Positions 54,961 to 64,000 of a DNA stretch of 64,000 bases are shown here, in pieces. The stretch is taken from NCBI GenBank assembly GCA_024449915.1, contig JAMZAV010002216.1:25498-89497 (forward strand), read 5' to 3'. The translations under genes were made by a program, and so were the position numbers. The stretch comes from Sweltsa coloradensis (Eukaryota; Arthropoda; Insecta; Plecoptera; Chloroperlidae). Numbering within the stretch: the stretch's first letter is position 1; the number at the start of each line of letters is the position of its first letter. Under the pieces are notes generated by a model. It saw only the letters and a list, made by a program, of their open reading frames with translations. It ran no database searches and was not told where the DNA came from.

Positions 54961-55466
54961 GATTATTTTGAATAATAATCCCTTCCCTTTGAAGACGTCC
55001 TCGGCTATGATTACACTAATATGTTCTGGAGATGGATATACTACTGTCAAACTACCTTTTGATGATGTTTTTACTACTTGGTTATATGACTATGTTTCCA
55101 CGATGTTTCCACGGTGTTTCAATGATGGATATTTTCAACTATTATTTCACTAAGTTTTTGCAATGTGCGAGACGATGAATATGCAATGTTTTAGCGTGGT
55201 TTTAGCGATGATTTGGCAATGTTTTTAGGTTGATTCTTTCAACTATCATTTGACTATGTTTCAGCGAAGTGTGTGAATATGTTTACACTATGTTTTAGCG
55301 ATGTTTAGGTTTAATGTTTTGGTGTAGATACTTTAGACTACTATTTGGGAATGTTTTTAATCCCATCCAAAACTTAGTCTTCTCATCTTAGACTATTTTT
55401 CAGCGCTGTAACAACCTTTTGACAACGTTTGGCACATCTTTGACTGCTTATAATTTTTGGTAAGGG

Positions 55467-55617
55467 AAGCCAACCTTGTAGGCTTGGGACCCCAATTGAC
55501 GAGTGAGCGATAACCAACCAAAGATCGATATTTTTATTAGGAAATATAACAATCAATGGTTTATAGACAGAGCGAACATCCGTGGATCAACGCTAGAACA
55601 ACAAGGCTGATCAGAAC
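55467..55617 (+). repeat. R satellite fragment between two insertions
   Basis: AAGCCAACCTTGTAGGCTTG through GCTGATCAGAAC. It is the middle of one R unit, cut on the left by the 9.96-kb element and on the right by the Ty3/gypsy element, and continues at 60651. Confidence 0.88.
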
Positions 55618-55898
55618 TGAGGTGTAGGGAGTGGTTTTTAATAATGAATAGCCTACATGATACTTGATACACTAACACTTGGTTTTTTTACTATGCACAT
55701 TATACAACAAGACAACCGTTTGAGCACGAGACAAGGAATGAGAAGAACTCTCTGGAACTAGAACATGGCGTCGTCTGAGATACACCCCCCAAAAACAGCA
55801 GGCCTGACTACCATGACAATGTTAAAGCGCCAACTAGTAGCAGGGGATAATGGCAGCCAACCAAAAACTGGTGGCGGCAAATACAAACATACACCACA
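55618..55898 (-). repeat. 3' LTR of the Ty3/gypsy element
   Basis: 281 bp, TG...CA on the minus strand. Shares GAATAGCCTACATGATACTT, CAAGACAACCGTT and GTGGCGGCAAATACAAACAT with the other LTR. ORFs across it (55758-56048, 55765-55959) are not genes. Confidence 0.9.
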
Positions 55899-56294
55899 AT
55901 CCTTCACCCTTCTAATTTGGGGGTTAATGGTATCAATTAAAAATTTAAAAAAACAGTAACAAAATAATAACAAGATATAATAATTAATAATAATAATCAC
56001 ATATTTATAATGAGATATTGATAGTTCAGTAATGAACAAAATGATCATTGATTAGGAAGTAATGTAGTCTTTCAGATGTGCAGGGTTTTTCGCTCACGTT
56101 TCGATGCGCGACGCTCAACCGCTGGGCTAATTGATGCCGAGATTTGGGCGAACCAGGGTGGACCTCGGGAAGGACTTCGGTGACTATCTCGGGAAGACCT
56201 CGGGAGTGTCTCGATGTCCTGAGCTCTAGCCGCGGTCTCCGGTTCAGGATCACCCAAAAACTTAGGGGGTGATGGGACAGATGGGAGTCCAACA

Positions 56295-57420
56295 TCATCC
56301 CGCACTCTTGGGAACGGTAGTGGAGTAGATGTAGGAGAAAGATCGCCTAACGATTTTGGTCGACATGTCTCCTCTCGATGCCGCCGCTGGTATGACTACT
56401 CGATAGTAGCGGGTACCATCAACCGATAAGATAAATCCCGGAACCCACTTGACGCCTGGAACATAAGATCGGAACAGGATACTCTCTCCCACAGCAAATG
56501 AACGTCCAGGAGCAGGTTCATTGTTTACTGGTCTGCGACTTTCCCGACGTCGCAGAGGGGGATGCAGTTTGTCGATGAGGGAGCGAATGCGTCGACCCAT
56601 TAACATTTCACACGGGGCAAAACCCGTGGTTTTGTACTAGGCGTAGCATGAAGCATGAGAAAGGGATGGCAGATAGCTCGTGCTTCCACGATGCAGGGGA
56701 CAGCTTTTTCAGTAAAGTCTTGACGGTTTGTACAGTACGCTCTGCCTGTCCATTGGTGGCAGGCTTGTACGGGGCAGACTTGGTGTGCTTGATGCCAGTT
56801 CCATTACAGAAATTGGCAAACCCTTGATGAAAAACGCAAGGGCCATTGTCAGTTACCAACTGCTCGGGAATGCCATGGGAAAGCAAACCACATTCGAAGA
56901 TGAGCAATGGTTGTTGCAGATGACATTGATCCTGACGTACTTGCGACTTCTATCCACTTGCTTTTTGGCATCCACACTATTGGGAATGTATGGCCGTGGA
57001 AAGGACCGGCATAATCCAGGTGAAGACGAGACCATACCTTGTCAGGCTGAGGCCAGGATGCACCGGAGCTCGACAAGGGTCTCGCGGTAAGAGAGCGCAA
57101 GATTCACAGGACTTGCCCAAAACCTTTCAATGTCCTCGCTAATTCCCGGGCCCACCAAAAACGTAGCTACGGGCTAAAGTTTTAGTGCGAACAATGCCCT
57201 GATGGACCTTGTGTAGAAGAAGCAGTACTTCGCGCGAAGAGCTGGCGGGATAACCACCCGGTTGCCTCGAAGCACGCAGCCGTTCATGACAGACAGATGG
57301 CCATGGTTGTGCTTGAGGTACGCTTGAACTTCGTCTTCCTTAGATGCAGTACGACCGTGAATGACATGACTCAGGACTTGGGAGAGACTGGGATTTTGTG
57401 CTGTACCCTTAGCCACCTCG
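56295..57420 (-). pseudogene. Ty3/gypsy integrase region
   Basis: Spread over several frames. An H2C2-type zinc-binding N-terminus lies near 57170-57416. The catalytic core starts with the first Asp in LHLDYAGPF (56990-57050), has the second in VTDNG (about 56850) and the Glu in GQAERTVQTVK (about 56740). A GPY/F-like C-terminal region (GESILFRSYVPGVKWVPGF) lies at about 56430-56510. The D,D..E residues are all visible, but frameshifts separate them. It would insert the cDNA. Confidence 0.82.
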
Positions 57421-57559
57421 CTGACGTCAATGGAGATTTTGAAGGCGCTTGTTCGAACAGCAATATATCTGCAGGATCCGGATACTCGATGTCCATCGAT
57501 TTACTGGATGGCAAACGACTAAGGAAATCGGCATTTGCCTTTGGTGCTTACCCGGTCTA

Positions 57560-58950
57560 TGCTTGATAGTGTATTGGTAGTTAGCCAACATAAGGGCACC
57601 AAACGAAGCATACGCGGGGACGAGACCTCAGGAATAGGGCCTTCCCGGAAAGATTCCACACAACGGCTTGTTATCGGTGACTATGGTGAATTCTCGACCA
57701 TAAGACGTACATGTGGAACTTCTTGATGGCAAAGATTACCCCCCAAACCCTCTCGATCCAGTCCCGAGTAATTTTTTTTCTGAAACACGAAGTGTGCGAG
57801 AGGCGTAGGCAATTGGTCTGTCTTCCTTTGCGGATACCTGGTGTGCTAGGACAGCGCCCCCCACCATATGGTGAAGCATCTACAAAAATCACAATGGGCA
57901 GCCTAGGATTGAAAATGCATTAGGACTGCACCGATGTCATCACTGCATGTGCATAGCGGACGCACCCCTCTTCTGCTCTACCCAACGCCGGGCATCGAAG
58001 GCTTCAATTTCAGTAATGAGTACAATGGATGGAACTTAGTTGCCTTGTCAGGAAAAAATCTATCATAGTAGTTTACGTAGCCAAAAAGCTTGCAACTCCT
58101 CTAAACAGGTTTGGTGGGGGTTGTGTCCAATAGCTCTTGTATCTTGGACCTTGATGGCTTGATACCCTCTGCCGATTTGCGAGTAGCCTACTAATCCAAG
58201 GTAGGCGAGGAGAAAACACATTTATCTAGACGAAGACGCAACCCGGCCTCGAGTAATCTCCTGATCACCTGACGTACGCGTTCTTGCAGCTGAAGTTTCT
58301 TTTCAGCCATGATGAGAACATCATCCATGAAGACGATAACACCTTCAAGTCCAAAAAGCAGGGACCTCGGTTAATCTCTGGAAAAATGCTGAGCAGACGA
58401 TAGTCCAAAGGGCTAAGGCGTGTCATACGGAATAACCCACGTGTGGATTGAGAGTCAGGACCTGTGAAGTCTCCTTATCCACAGACACCTGCCAAAAAAA
58501 CTTGAGATAAATCAATCTGCTGAACACCTTGCCGCCAGAGAGCCTCGAGAGAAGTTCATCAGTGGTAGGCAGCGGGTAAACCTCACGCACACAAAGCTGG
58601 GTTTTCTTTTGACTGAATAATCACCGCATATCCGAAAAACTGCCATCTCGTTTAACGACGTTAACTGTTGGGGTTGCCCATACCGAGTGCGTGGACAGGC
58701 ACAAGAATACCCTGGGAAAACATTGCGATCGATTTCGTTGCTAACCTTTTATCTTGAGTGCAAAGGGAACTGGCCTAGCCTTCATAAAAAACTGGAACAG
58801 CATCGGCCTTGATGTGGATGTGCGCTGGGGGTCCAGATATTTGCCCGTTTTGGTCGAACACCTCCTTAAGGTCATGCAGGTAAGTAGGAACTGACTTACT
58901 TATAACTGTGGAGCTGGTTGCTAGGATGCCGTCAACCGATATACCCAGAG
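57560..58950 (-). pseudogene. Ty3/gypsy reverse transcriptase and RNase H region
   Basis: The RT catalytic motif FMDD is read at 58320-58331 with context GVIVFMDDVLIMAEK. The RNase H start FVDASPYG lies near 57885, with FAIKKFHMYV near 57720. Frames change repeatedly, so no long ORF remains. The fold order RT then RNase H upstream of integrase identifies Ty3/gypsy rather than copia. Confidence 0.78.
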
Positions 58951-58989
58951 CGTCAAACCATGAACGCCCATAAGCGCTGGCCCTGGGCG

Positions 58990-59190
58990 TCCATCACGGC
59001 GAGAGGCAGAACAAACAGTGTGTCCTCCGAAAGTCACTGAAGGGGTAAAAACTCCCTTGACATTGAGCCTCTCCTTGGACCAGGTCTGCAGCACCAAATC
59101 CGGGGGGGCTGCAAGTCTGCGGTTGGGAAATAAGTCTCAAAAAATCTGAACCTATTAGAGAATGCCCCGCACCCCTATCCACTTTCCCGG
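58990..59190 (-). pseudogene. Ty3/gypsy aspartic protease remnant
   Basis: DRGAGHSLIGSDFL occupies the place of the D(T/S)GA active-site motif followed by the conserved hydrophobic stretch. The second residue of the triad reads Arg, which would abolish activity unless it is a base-call error. Confidence 0.6.
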
Positions 59191-59219
59191 GATATCGGCA
59201 TTGTCAACTTGGACATTCA

Positions 59220-60240
59220 CTATGAGCGGTGGTGGGTGCACCCGTCCCGACTGTTAACATGAACAGACCGGACAAAAATCAAAATTTTATAATTATCAGA
59301 CCCTGGAATAGCTTCAGACACTTGATGAGCATCAGCTGCCTTAGCCCTATAGGATGCTTGGCGATGCTTCATCTGCGATCCACCGCAACCCCGTCCCTTG
59401 GACAATGCAGGACTAGCTCCACTAGCTGGGCCCTTGCCCTTTTCTGACATACGCGAAGCAGATGCCCTATCTGCTTGCAATAATTTCATTTGTAACTAGC
59501 ATAAGACAGTCCTTCTTACCGTGGCTAGAATCACCCCAACAGTCGCAGGACCGATTTACCGATGGGGCTACTGCAGGTGCTCGTTGACCTTGTCGTTAGG
59601 CCTACTGCCAAAATTTCCGCTGTGAAGCTTATGCACAGATGACGAAAACAGATGGCAGTGGGAAAAAGCTGCAGAGTAGCTTGATTCGCCTTGGCATTTC
59701 AGAAGCTACTGCACGGTCATAGACCTTATTGCAGTCCAAAACCCCTCCGTTGCTAGTAAAGTCTCCTGGAGCCAGAGTCTTTCATACCAATGAGCATCTA
59801 TGCAAAAGCTCGTGGTTAACATCGGTGAACTCACAGTCCCGAGCAAGTAAACGGAGCTCTGCTACAAAATCTTTGAAACTCTCCGTTTGGCTGTTGAAAC
59901 CTACGCCTAAAAATGTTGCATGAAATTAGGGGGTTCAGTCTAGGGCGGAAAGCTTGTCAAGCACTTTAATCGCCTCGGCGTAAGTTACAGACGCCGTGTC
60001 GCAAAGCTTGCGTACACTTTTATACACTATGTCACCAGTATTGGCAAATAGAATGGCTCGCTTACGTTTGGCTTCCGTGATGCTGTTAGCTTCGAAGTAA
60101 AATTCGAGCCCTTTTCCTTTAAAAATAGACCAATCCTCTAGGTCCCTTGAGTAGCATGGGACAGGTGCCACACATTCCCACAAAAACAGTTGGGGGCACA
60201 GCTGCTGGCTCAACCGTATCGTCCGCAGAAGACATTTCAA
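59220..60240 (-). pseudogene. Ty3/gypsy gag remnant
   Basis: The ORF starting at 60240 (KCLLRTIRLS..; 101 codons) and the Gly/Lys/Ser-rich ORF 59220-59489 lie between the 5' LTR and the protease, where capsid and nucleocapsid belong. The first has capsid-like text (DWSIFKGKGLEFYFEANSI, then RKRAILFANTGDIVYKSVRK). No intact CCHC knuckle was found. Confidence 0.6.
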
Positions 60241-60368
60241 AAATGACTTCTAGGCCTAGGCCCTAGCTAGGCCGCCGAAAATAGGTTTTTGGCTTTAAAA
60301 AGCAGATTCAGAAGCTCTAGCCTTACCAATATTACGTGGAACTCGTAAACATCGTCGCCAGAATTGTC

Positions 60369-60650
60369 TGAGGTTGTACGGAGTGGTTATTAATAATGAA
60401 TAGCCTACATGATACTTGATACACTAACACTTGGTTTTATTTACTATGCCACATATACAACAAGACAACCGTTGAGCACGTGAGGACAAGGATGAGAAGA
60501 ACTCGCCTGGACTAGAACATTGGTCGTCGGGTCTGAGATACTCCCACCGAACAGCAGGCCTTACAAACCATGACAATGTTAACCGCCAATAGTAGCCGAG
60601 GGATATGCAGCCAACCTAACTGGTGGCGGCAAATACAAACATACACCACA
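60369..60650 (-). repeat. 5' LTR of the Ty3/gypsy element
   Basis: 282 bp, colinear with 55618-55898, with roughly a dozen 1-3-base indels and several substitutions. Confidence 0.9.
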
Positions 60651-63600
60651 ATAACAACGTTTTTGTTTTTTGCGTTCACGAAAAATCCCGTTTCTCAGCC
60701 AAGCGAGGCCAACATTAGAGAATAGTTTCATACAGTAAAAGTATTTGATTATAGTTGTCGCGATTCTTTCCTCCTTACTTCATTCTTCAGCCTAAGAGGC
60801 CTTTGTTAAAAGGTTTCTATAACAGTGAGTTATTTTTGATTTGTTATAGCAATCGGTAAAAACACCCGTTTTATTCAGCATTGTTGGCCTTGCTAAAAGT
60901 GTCCTCCTACAGTGTTTTCTATGTCATAAGTTATCGCGATATTCTTCTCCTTCTTCTTTCTTCAGTCTAGTAAGGCCAACGATAAATAAATACAAAGGTC
61001 CGCATTAAGTGTCTACCCACTCAGTCACATAACTGCTTTTTAGTAGGAAACAATTAATCAAAGCGTCCATGCTAACCTTGAAGGCTTCGACGCAATGGAC
61101 GAGTAAGCGATACCCAACCAAAGATCGATATTTTTATTAGAAAATATAACAATCATGTATATACAGAGCGAACATCCGTGTATCAACTCCAGAATCAACA
61201 GTCGGTTCAGAACAACTTTTGTATTTGTGGCGGTTCAGTGTAAAAAATCTCCCCGTTTGTTCTTCATCCAAGGCAGGCAACTGCGTGTTTAGGGAGTTTG
61301 TGTTCATACATAAGCGTATGTGAATATGTTGTCGCGATTCAGTTCCCTTGGGGGGGGGGGGGGGGGGGTGGGGGGGGGGGTCTTCTTTCTTCAGCCTAAA
61401 GAAGGCTTCGGTTAAGGTTTGTATACAGTGAGTTTATTTGTGATTTTGTTATAGCAATCGGAAAATACCTTTTTCTTCAGCCATGTTGGCGCGTTGGATA
61501 TCAGGTATCGTGTCTCATGGGAGTGTGTTCTGTATGTCCATTAGTGTATGCTGATATTCTTCCCTCTTCTTCTTGTTTCAGTCCTTGGTGGAAAAGTGCC
61601 TAGCGATAAATAAATTCGAAATTCCGCAGTAAGCGTCACCCACTTAGTCCATAACTTGTTTTTAAAATAGGGGACAATAATCAAAGCGTCCATGCCAACC
61701 TTTGTAGGCTTCGACGCAATGTACGAGTGAGCGATAACCAACAAAAGATCGATATATTTAATTAGGACATATAACAATCAATGGTATAAGACAGAGCAAA
61801 CATCCGTGGATTCAACGCCAAAATCATAAGGCTGATTCAGAACAACTTTTGATTTGCGTTCAAGAAACAATACCCGTTTTCTTCAGCAAGCGAAGCCAAC
61901 GATCAGCGTGTTTCAAACAGTAAAAGTATGTTGATTTGTTGTCGCGATTCTTCTCCTTCTTCGTTCTTCAACCTAATGAGCCTTTGTTAAATCGTTTGTA
62001 TACAGTGAATTATTTTGATTTGTTTATAGTAATCATCGGAAAAACAACCCGTTTTATTCAGCCATGTTATCCTTGGATTAAAAGTGTCTCATACAGTGTT
62101 TCTATGTCTAAAGTTATCGCGATAATTCTTCTCTCTTCTTCTTTTTTCAGCCTAGTTAGGCCTACGATAAGTAAATACCAAGTCGCGCATTAAAGATCTA
62201 CCAATCAGTCCAATACTGCTTTTTAGTAGGAACAATAATCAAGCGTCCATGCTCCTGAAGTCTCGACACAATGGACGAGTGAGCGATAACCAACCAAAGA
62301 AGATCGATATTTTTAATTAGAAATATAACAATAAATGGAATAGACAAGCGAACATTCGTGGATCAACGCCAGAATCAACAAGGCTGATTCAGACAACTTT
62401 TGTATTTGCGTTAAGAAAATACCCGCTTCTTCAGCCGAGTGAGGCCAAAGATTAAATGTTTTCATACAGTGAAAATATGTGAATTGTAGTCGCGAGTCTT
62501 CTCCTACTTCCTTTCTTCAGCCTAAAGAGGCCTTCGTTTAAAGGTTTGTACACGTGAGTTATTTTGTGAGATTGGGTTATAGCACGGGAGACAAAATTCC
62601 CGTTTTATTCAGCCATGTTGGCTTTGGATAAAAGTGTCTCATACAGTGTTTCTATGTCATAAGTTATCGCGATATTCTTCTCTTCTTCTTTTTTCAGCCT
62701 AGTAAGGCCAACGATAAATAAATACAAAAGTCCGCATTTACAGTTTACCCACTCAGTCACCATAACCGCTTTTTAGTAGGGGACAATAAACCAAGCGTCC
62801 ATGCCAACCTTGTAGGCTTCGACGCAATGTACGAGTGAGCGATAACCAACCAAAGATCGATATTTTTATTAGGAAATATAACAATCAATGGGTTAATGAA
62901 CCAGAGCGAACATCCGTGGATCAACGCCAGAATTCAAAGCTGACCAGAACAACTTTTAGTATTTGGCGTTCAAGAAAATTCCCGTTTTCTCAGCCAGCGA
63001 GGCCAACGATTAATGTTTTTACAGTAAAAGTATGTGATATGTGTCGCGATTCTTCTCCTTCTTTCGTGCTTTCAGCCTCAAGAGGCCTTCGTTAAAGGTT
63101 TTGTATACAGTGAGTTATATGTGATTTGTTTTTCAATCGGAAAAAACCCCCTTTTTTAAACCATGTCTTGGATAAAAAATGTCTCTACAGGTTTTCTATG
63201 TCATAAAATTATCGCGATATCTTCTCTTCTTCTTTTTTTGCCTTTAGGCCACAAAAAATAATACAAAGTCCGCATTAAAAGGGTTTACCCTTATCCATAA
63301 CTGCTTTTAAATAGGAAAAAAAAAATCAAAACGTCCATGCAACCTTGAAGGCTTCGACGCAATGGACGGGGGCGAAACCAACCAAAAATCGATATTTTTA
63401 TTAGGAATATAACAATAATGGGATAGACGAGCGAAAATCCCTGGATACGCCGAATCAAAGGCTGATTCAGGGAAAATTTTTTTATTTTCGTTCAAAAAAA
63501 AACCCTTTTTTTCAGCCAAAGGAGGCCAAAGATTTTAAAAAGTTTCATACATAAAAAAGTATGTGTATGTTGTCGCGTTTTTTCCCTTCTTTCTTTTTTC

Positions 63601-64000
63601 AGCCCAAGAGGGGGCCCTTTGTTAAAGTTTTTTATACTTTTTTATTTGTATTTGTTAAGCAATCGGGGAAAAAAACCCGTTTTATTCAGCCATAGGCTTG
63701 GATAAAAAGGGCTCATGCAAAATTTCTATTCATTTTTTTCGCGATATTCTTTTTTTCTTCTTTTTTTTAGCCCAGTAAAAGGGCCCACATAATAAATTTG
63801 AAATTCGCATTTAAAAAGTCTACCCCCACATTACTTGTTTTAATAGGGGAAAAAAAAAAATTTAAATCAAAGCGGGGTTCCCCCAAAAAAAAAAAACCCA
63901 ACTTTTTGTAGGGGCCTTCGACGGGGGGCCCCCAATTTGGGTTACGAGTGAGCGATAACCAACCAAAGATCGTATTTTTATTAGGAATATAACAAACAAA
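60651..64000 (+). repeat. R satellite array, about 6 units, indel-rich, runs off the window
   Basis: Core anchors near 61108, 61730, 62282, 62838, 63375 and 63952 (537-622 bp apart). The same architecture as 40387-45511, but with many extra or missing bases, most in homopolymers. A ~34-base G run lies at 61350-61380. The last 200 bases contain expanded G, C and A runs not seen in other units. Confidence 0.88.

Larger units (their letters stand above)
45512..55466. mobile_element. 9.96-kb CCC-ended DNA element with 2-bp AA duplication
   Basis: Left end CCCTTACTAAAATTTTAG; right end, reverse complemented, CCCTTACCAAAAATTATAAG. It interrupts an R unit: array copies read GCGTCCAAGCCAACC, here the left flank is ..GTCCAA and the right flank AAGCCAACC.., a 2-bp duplication. 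Subtermini (45530-45740 and 54960-55460) carry loose arrays of CTATGTTT/AAACATAG-type words, in the same style as the 6.27-kb element. Without the nested Helentron it is about 3.4 kb and has no recognised transposase. Confidence 0.78.
55618..60650 (-). mobile_element. Ty3/gypsy LTR retrotransposon, 5.03 kb, degraded
   Basis: Two ~281-bp LTRs (55618-55898 and 60369-60650) flank gag-PR-RT-RH-IN remnants in Ty3/gypsy order on the minus strand. On that strand the LTRs start TGTGGTGTATG and end CCTACACCTCA or CGTACAACCTCA. It is inserted into R: AGAAC precedes and ATAAC follows, a 5-bp duplication with one mismatch. A purine tract (AGAAGGGTGAAGGAT, 55899-55913) lies before the 3' LTR, and TTCTGGCGACGATG (about 60347-60360) just inside the 5' LTR is a candidate primer-binding site. 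Frameshifts are many. The LTRs differ mostly by indels, so part of the damage may be sequencing error. Confidence 0.88.

Noticed and set aside
45512..55466. The 9.96-kb CCC-ended element as a Helitron in its own right
   Set aside because: Its ends are inverted and flanked by a 2-bp duplication, whereas the Helitron inside has its own asymmetric ends at 53834 and 47273.
56728..57090. 120-codon plus-strand ORF and neighbouring plus ORFs
   Set aside because: Antisense to the Ty3/gypsy integrase region; no independent motif.

Overview
This window is animal nuclear DNA that is almost entirely transposon-derived. It is AT-rich and has dispersed tRNA-derived SINEs, a Penelope-like element, a Ty3/gypsy element, Helitrons of the Helentron/Helitron2 type, and one spliced exon with a good GT..AG pair. 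The recurrent TAGGCCTA-type words and this transposon mix suggest a marine invertebrate, perhaps an echinoderm or hemichordate. That assignment is only an impression. No bacterial-type operon, rRNA gene, CRISPR array or intact host gene is visible.

Region 1-13.0 kb: a ~110-bp tandem repeat (371-840), tRNA-derived SINEs (3.4 and 3.7 kb), the only convincing host exon (5299-5520, minus), a PIF/Harbinger-type MITE with TTA target duplications (7398-8039), a fold-back element (8253-8665) and a 2.5-kb element with ~440-bp inverted arms (9645-12117). The last encloses a 61-bp GGGATACCCC minisatellite, itself split by a 597-bp hAT-like MITE (10700-11296).

Region 13.0-20.1 kb: a non-autonomous Helentron (HINE) is cut in two by a 6.27-kb element with CCC-starting ends and a 2-bp CG duplication. 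Inside that lie a second CCC-ended element (15729-17774, GT duplication), a reversed HINE (17877-18521) and a fold-back built from two Helentron 3' ends.

Region 20.1-34.8 kb: a 630-bp near-perfect fold-back, then two copies of one segment (22.76-27.0 and 31.0-34.8 kb) about 8.2 kb apart. They differ by a Penelope insertion in the first and an 806-bp TTAA-flanked piggyBac-like MITE in the second. Between them is a hAT-like MITE carrying two different Helentron-type insertions. Comparison with the uninterrupted copy at 10.7 kb gives exact insertion junctions.

Region 34.8-64.0 kb: one long array of a ~545-bp satellite unit (called R here), each built of about four diverged 86-bp sub-monomers plus a ~210-bp core. 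It is interrupted by a 4.47-kb inverted-repeat element carrying a decayed P2X7-C-terminal-like gene (35916-40386), a 5S-rRNA-headed SINE (42502-42871), a 9.96-kb CCC-ended element (45512-55466) and a Ty3/gypsy element (55618-60650). The 9.96-kb element contains a 6.56-kb autonomous-type Helentron (47273-53834, minus) encoding a degenerate Rep/Pif1-helicase protein. The last ~3 kb has many homopolymer indels and looks like poorly polished sequence.

The main logic is nesting. The coding Helentron has the same 5' end, and the same style of 3' end, as the many short HINEs, so it is a relative of the machinery that probably mobilised them. Its own reading frame is broken, and the first His of the catalytic HUH motif reads Leu. 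Several boundaries here rest on empty-site comparisons made inside this window, not only on family resemblance.
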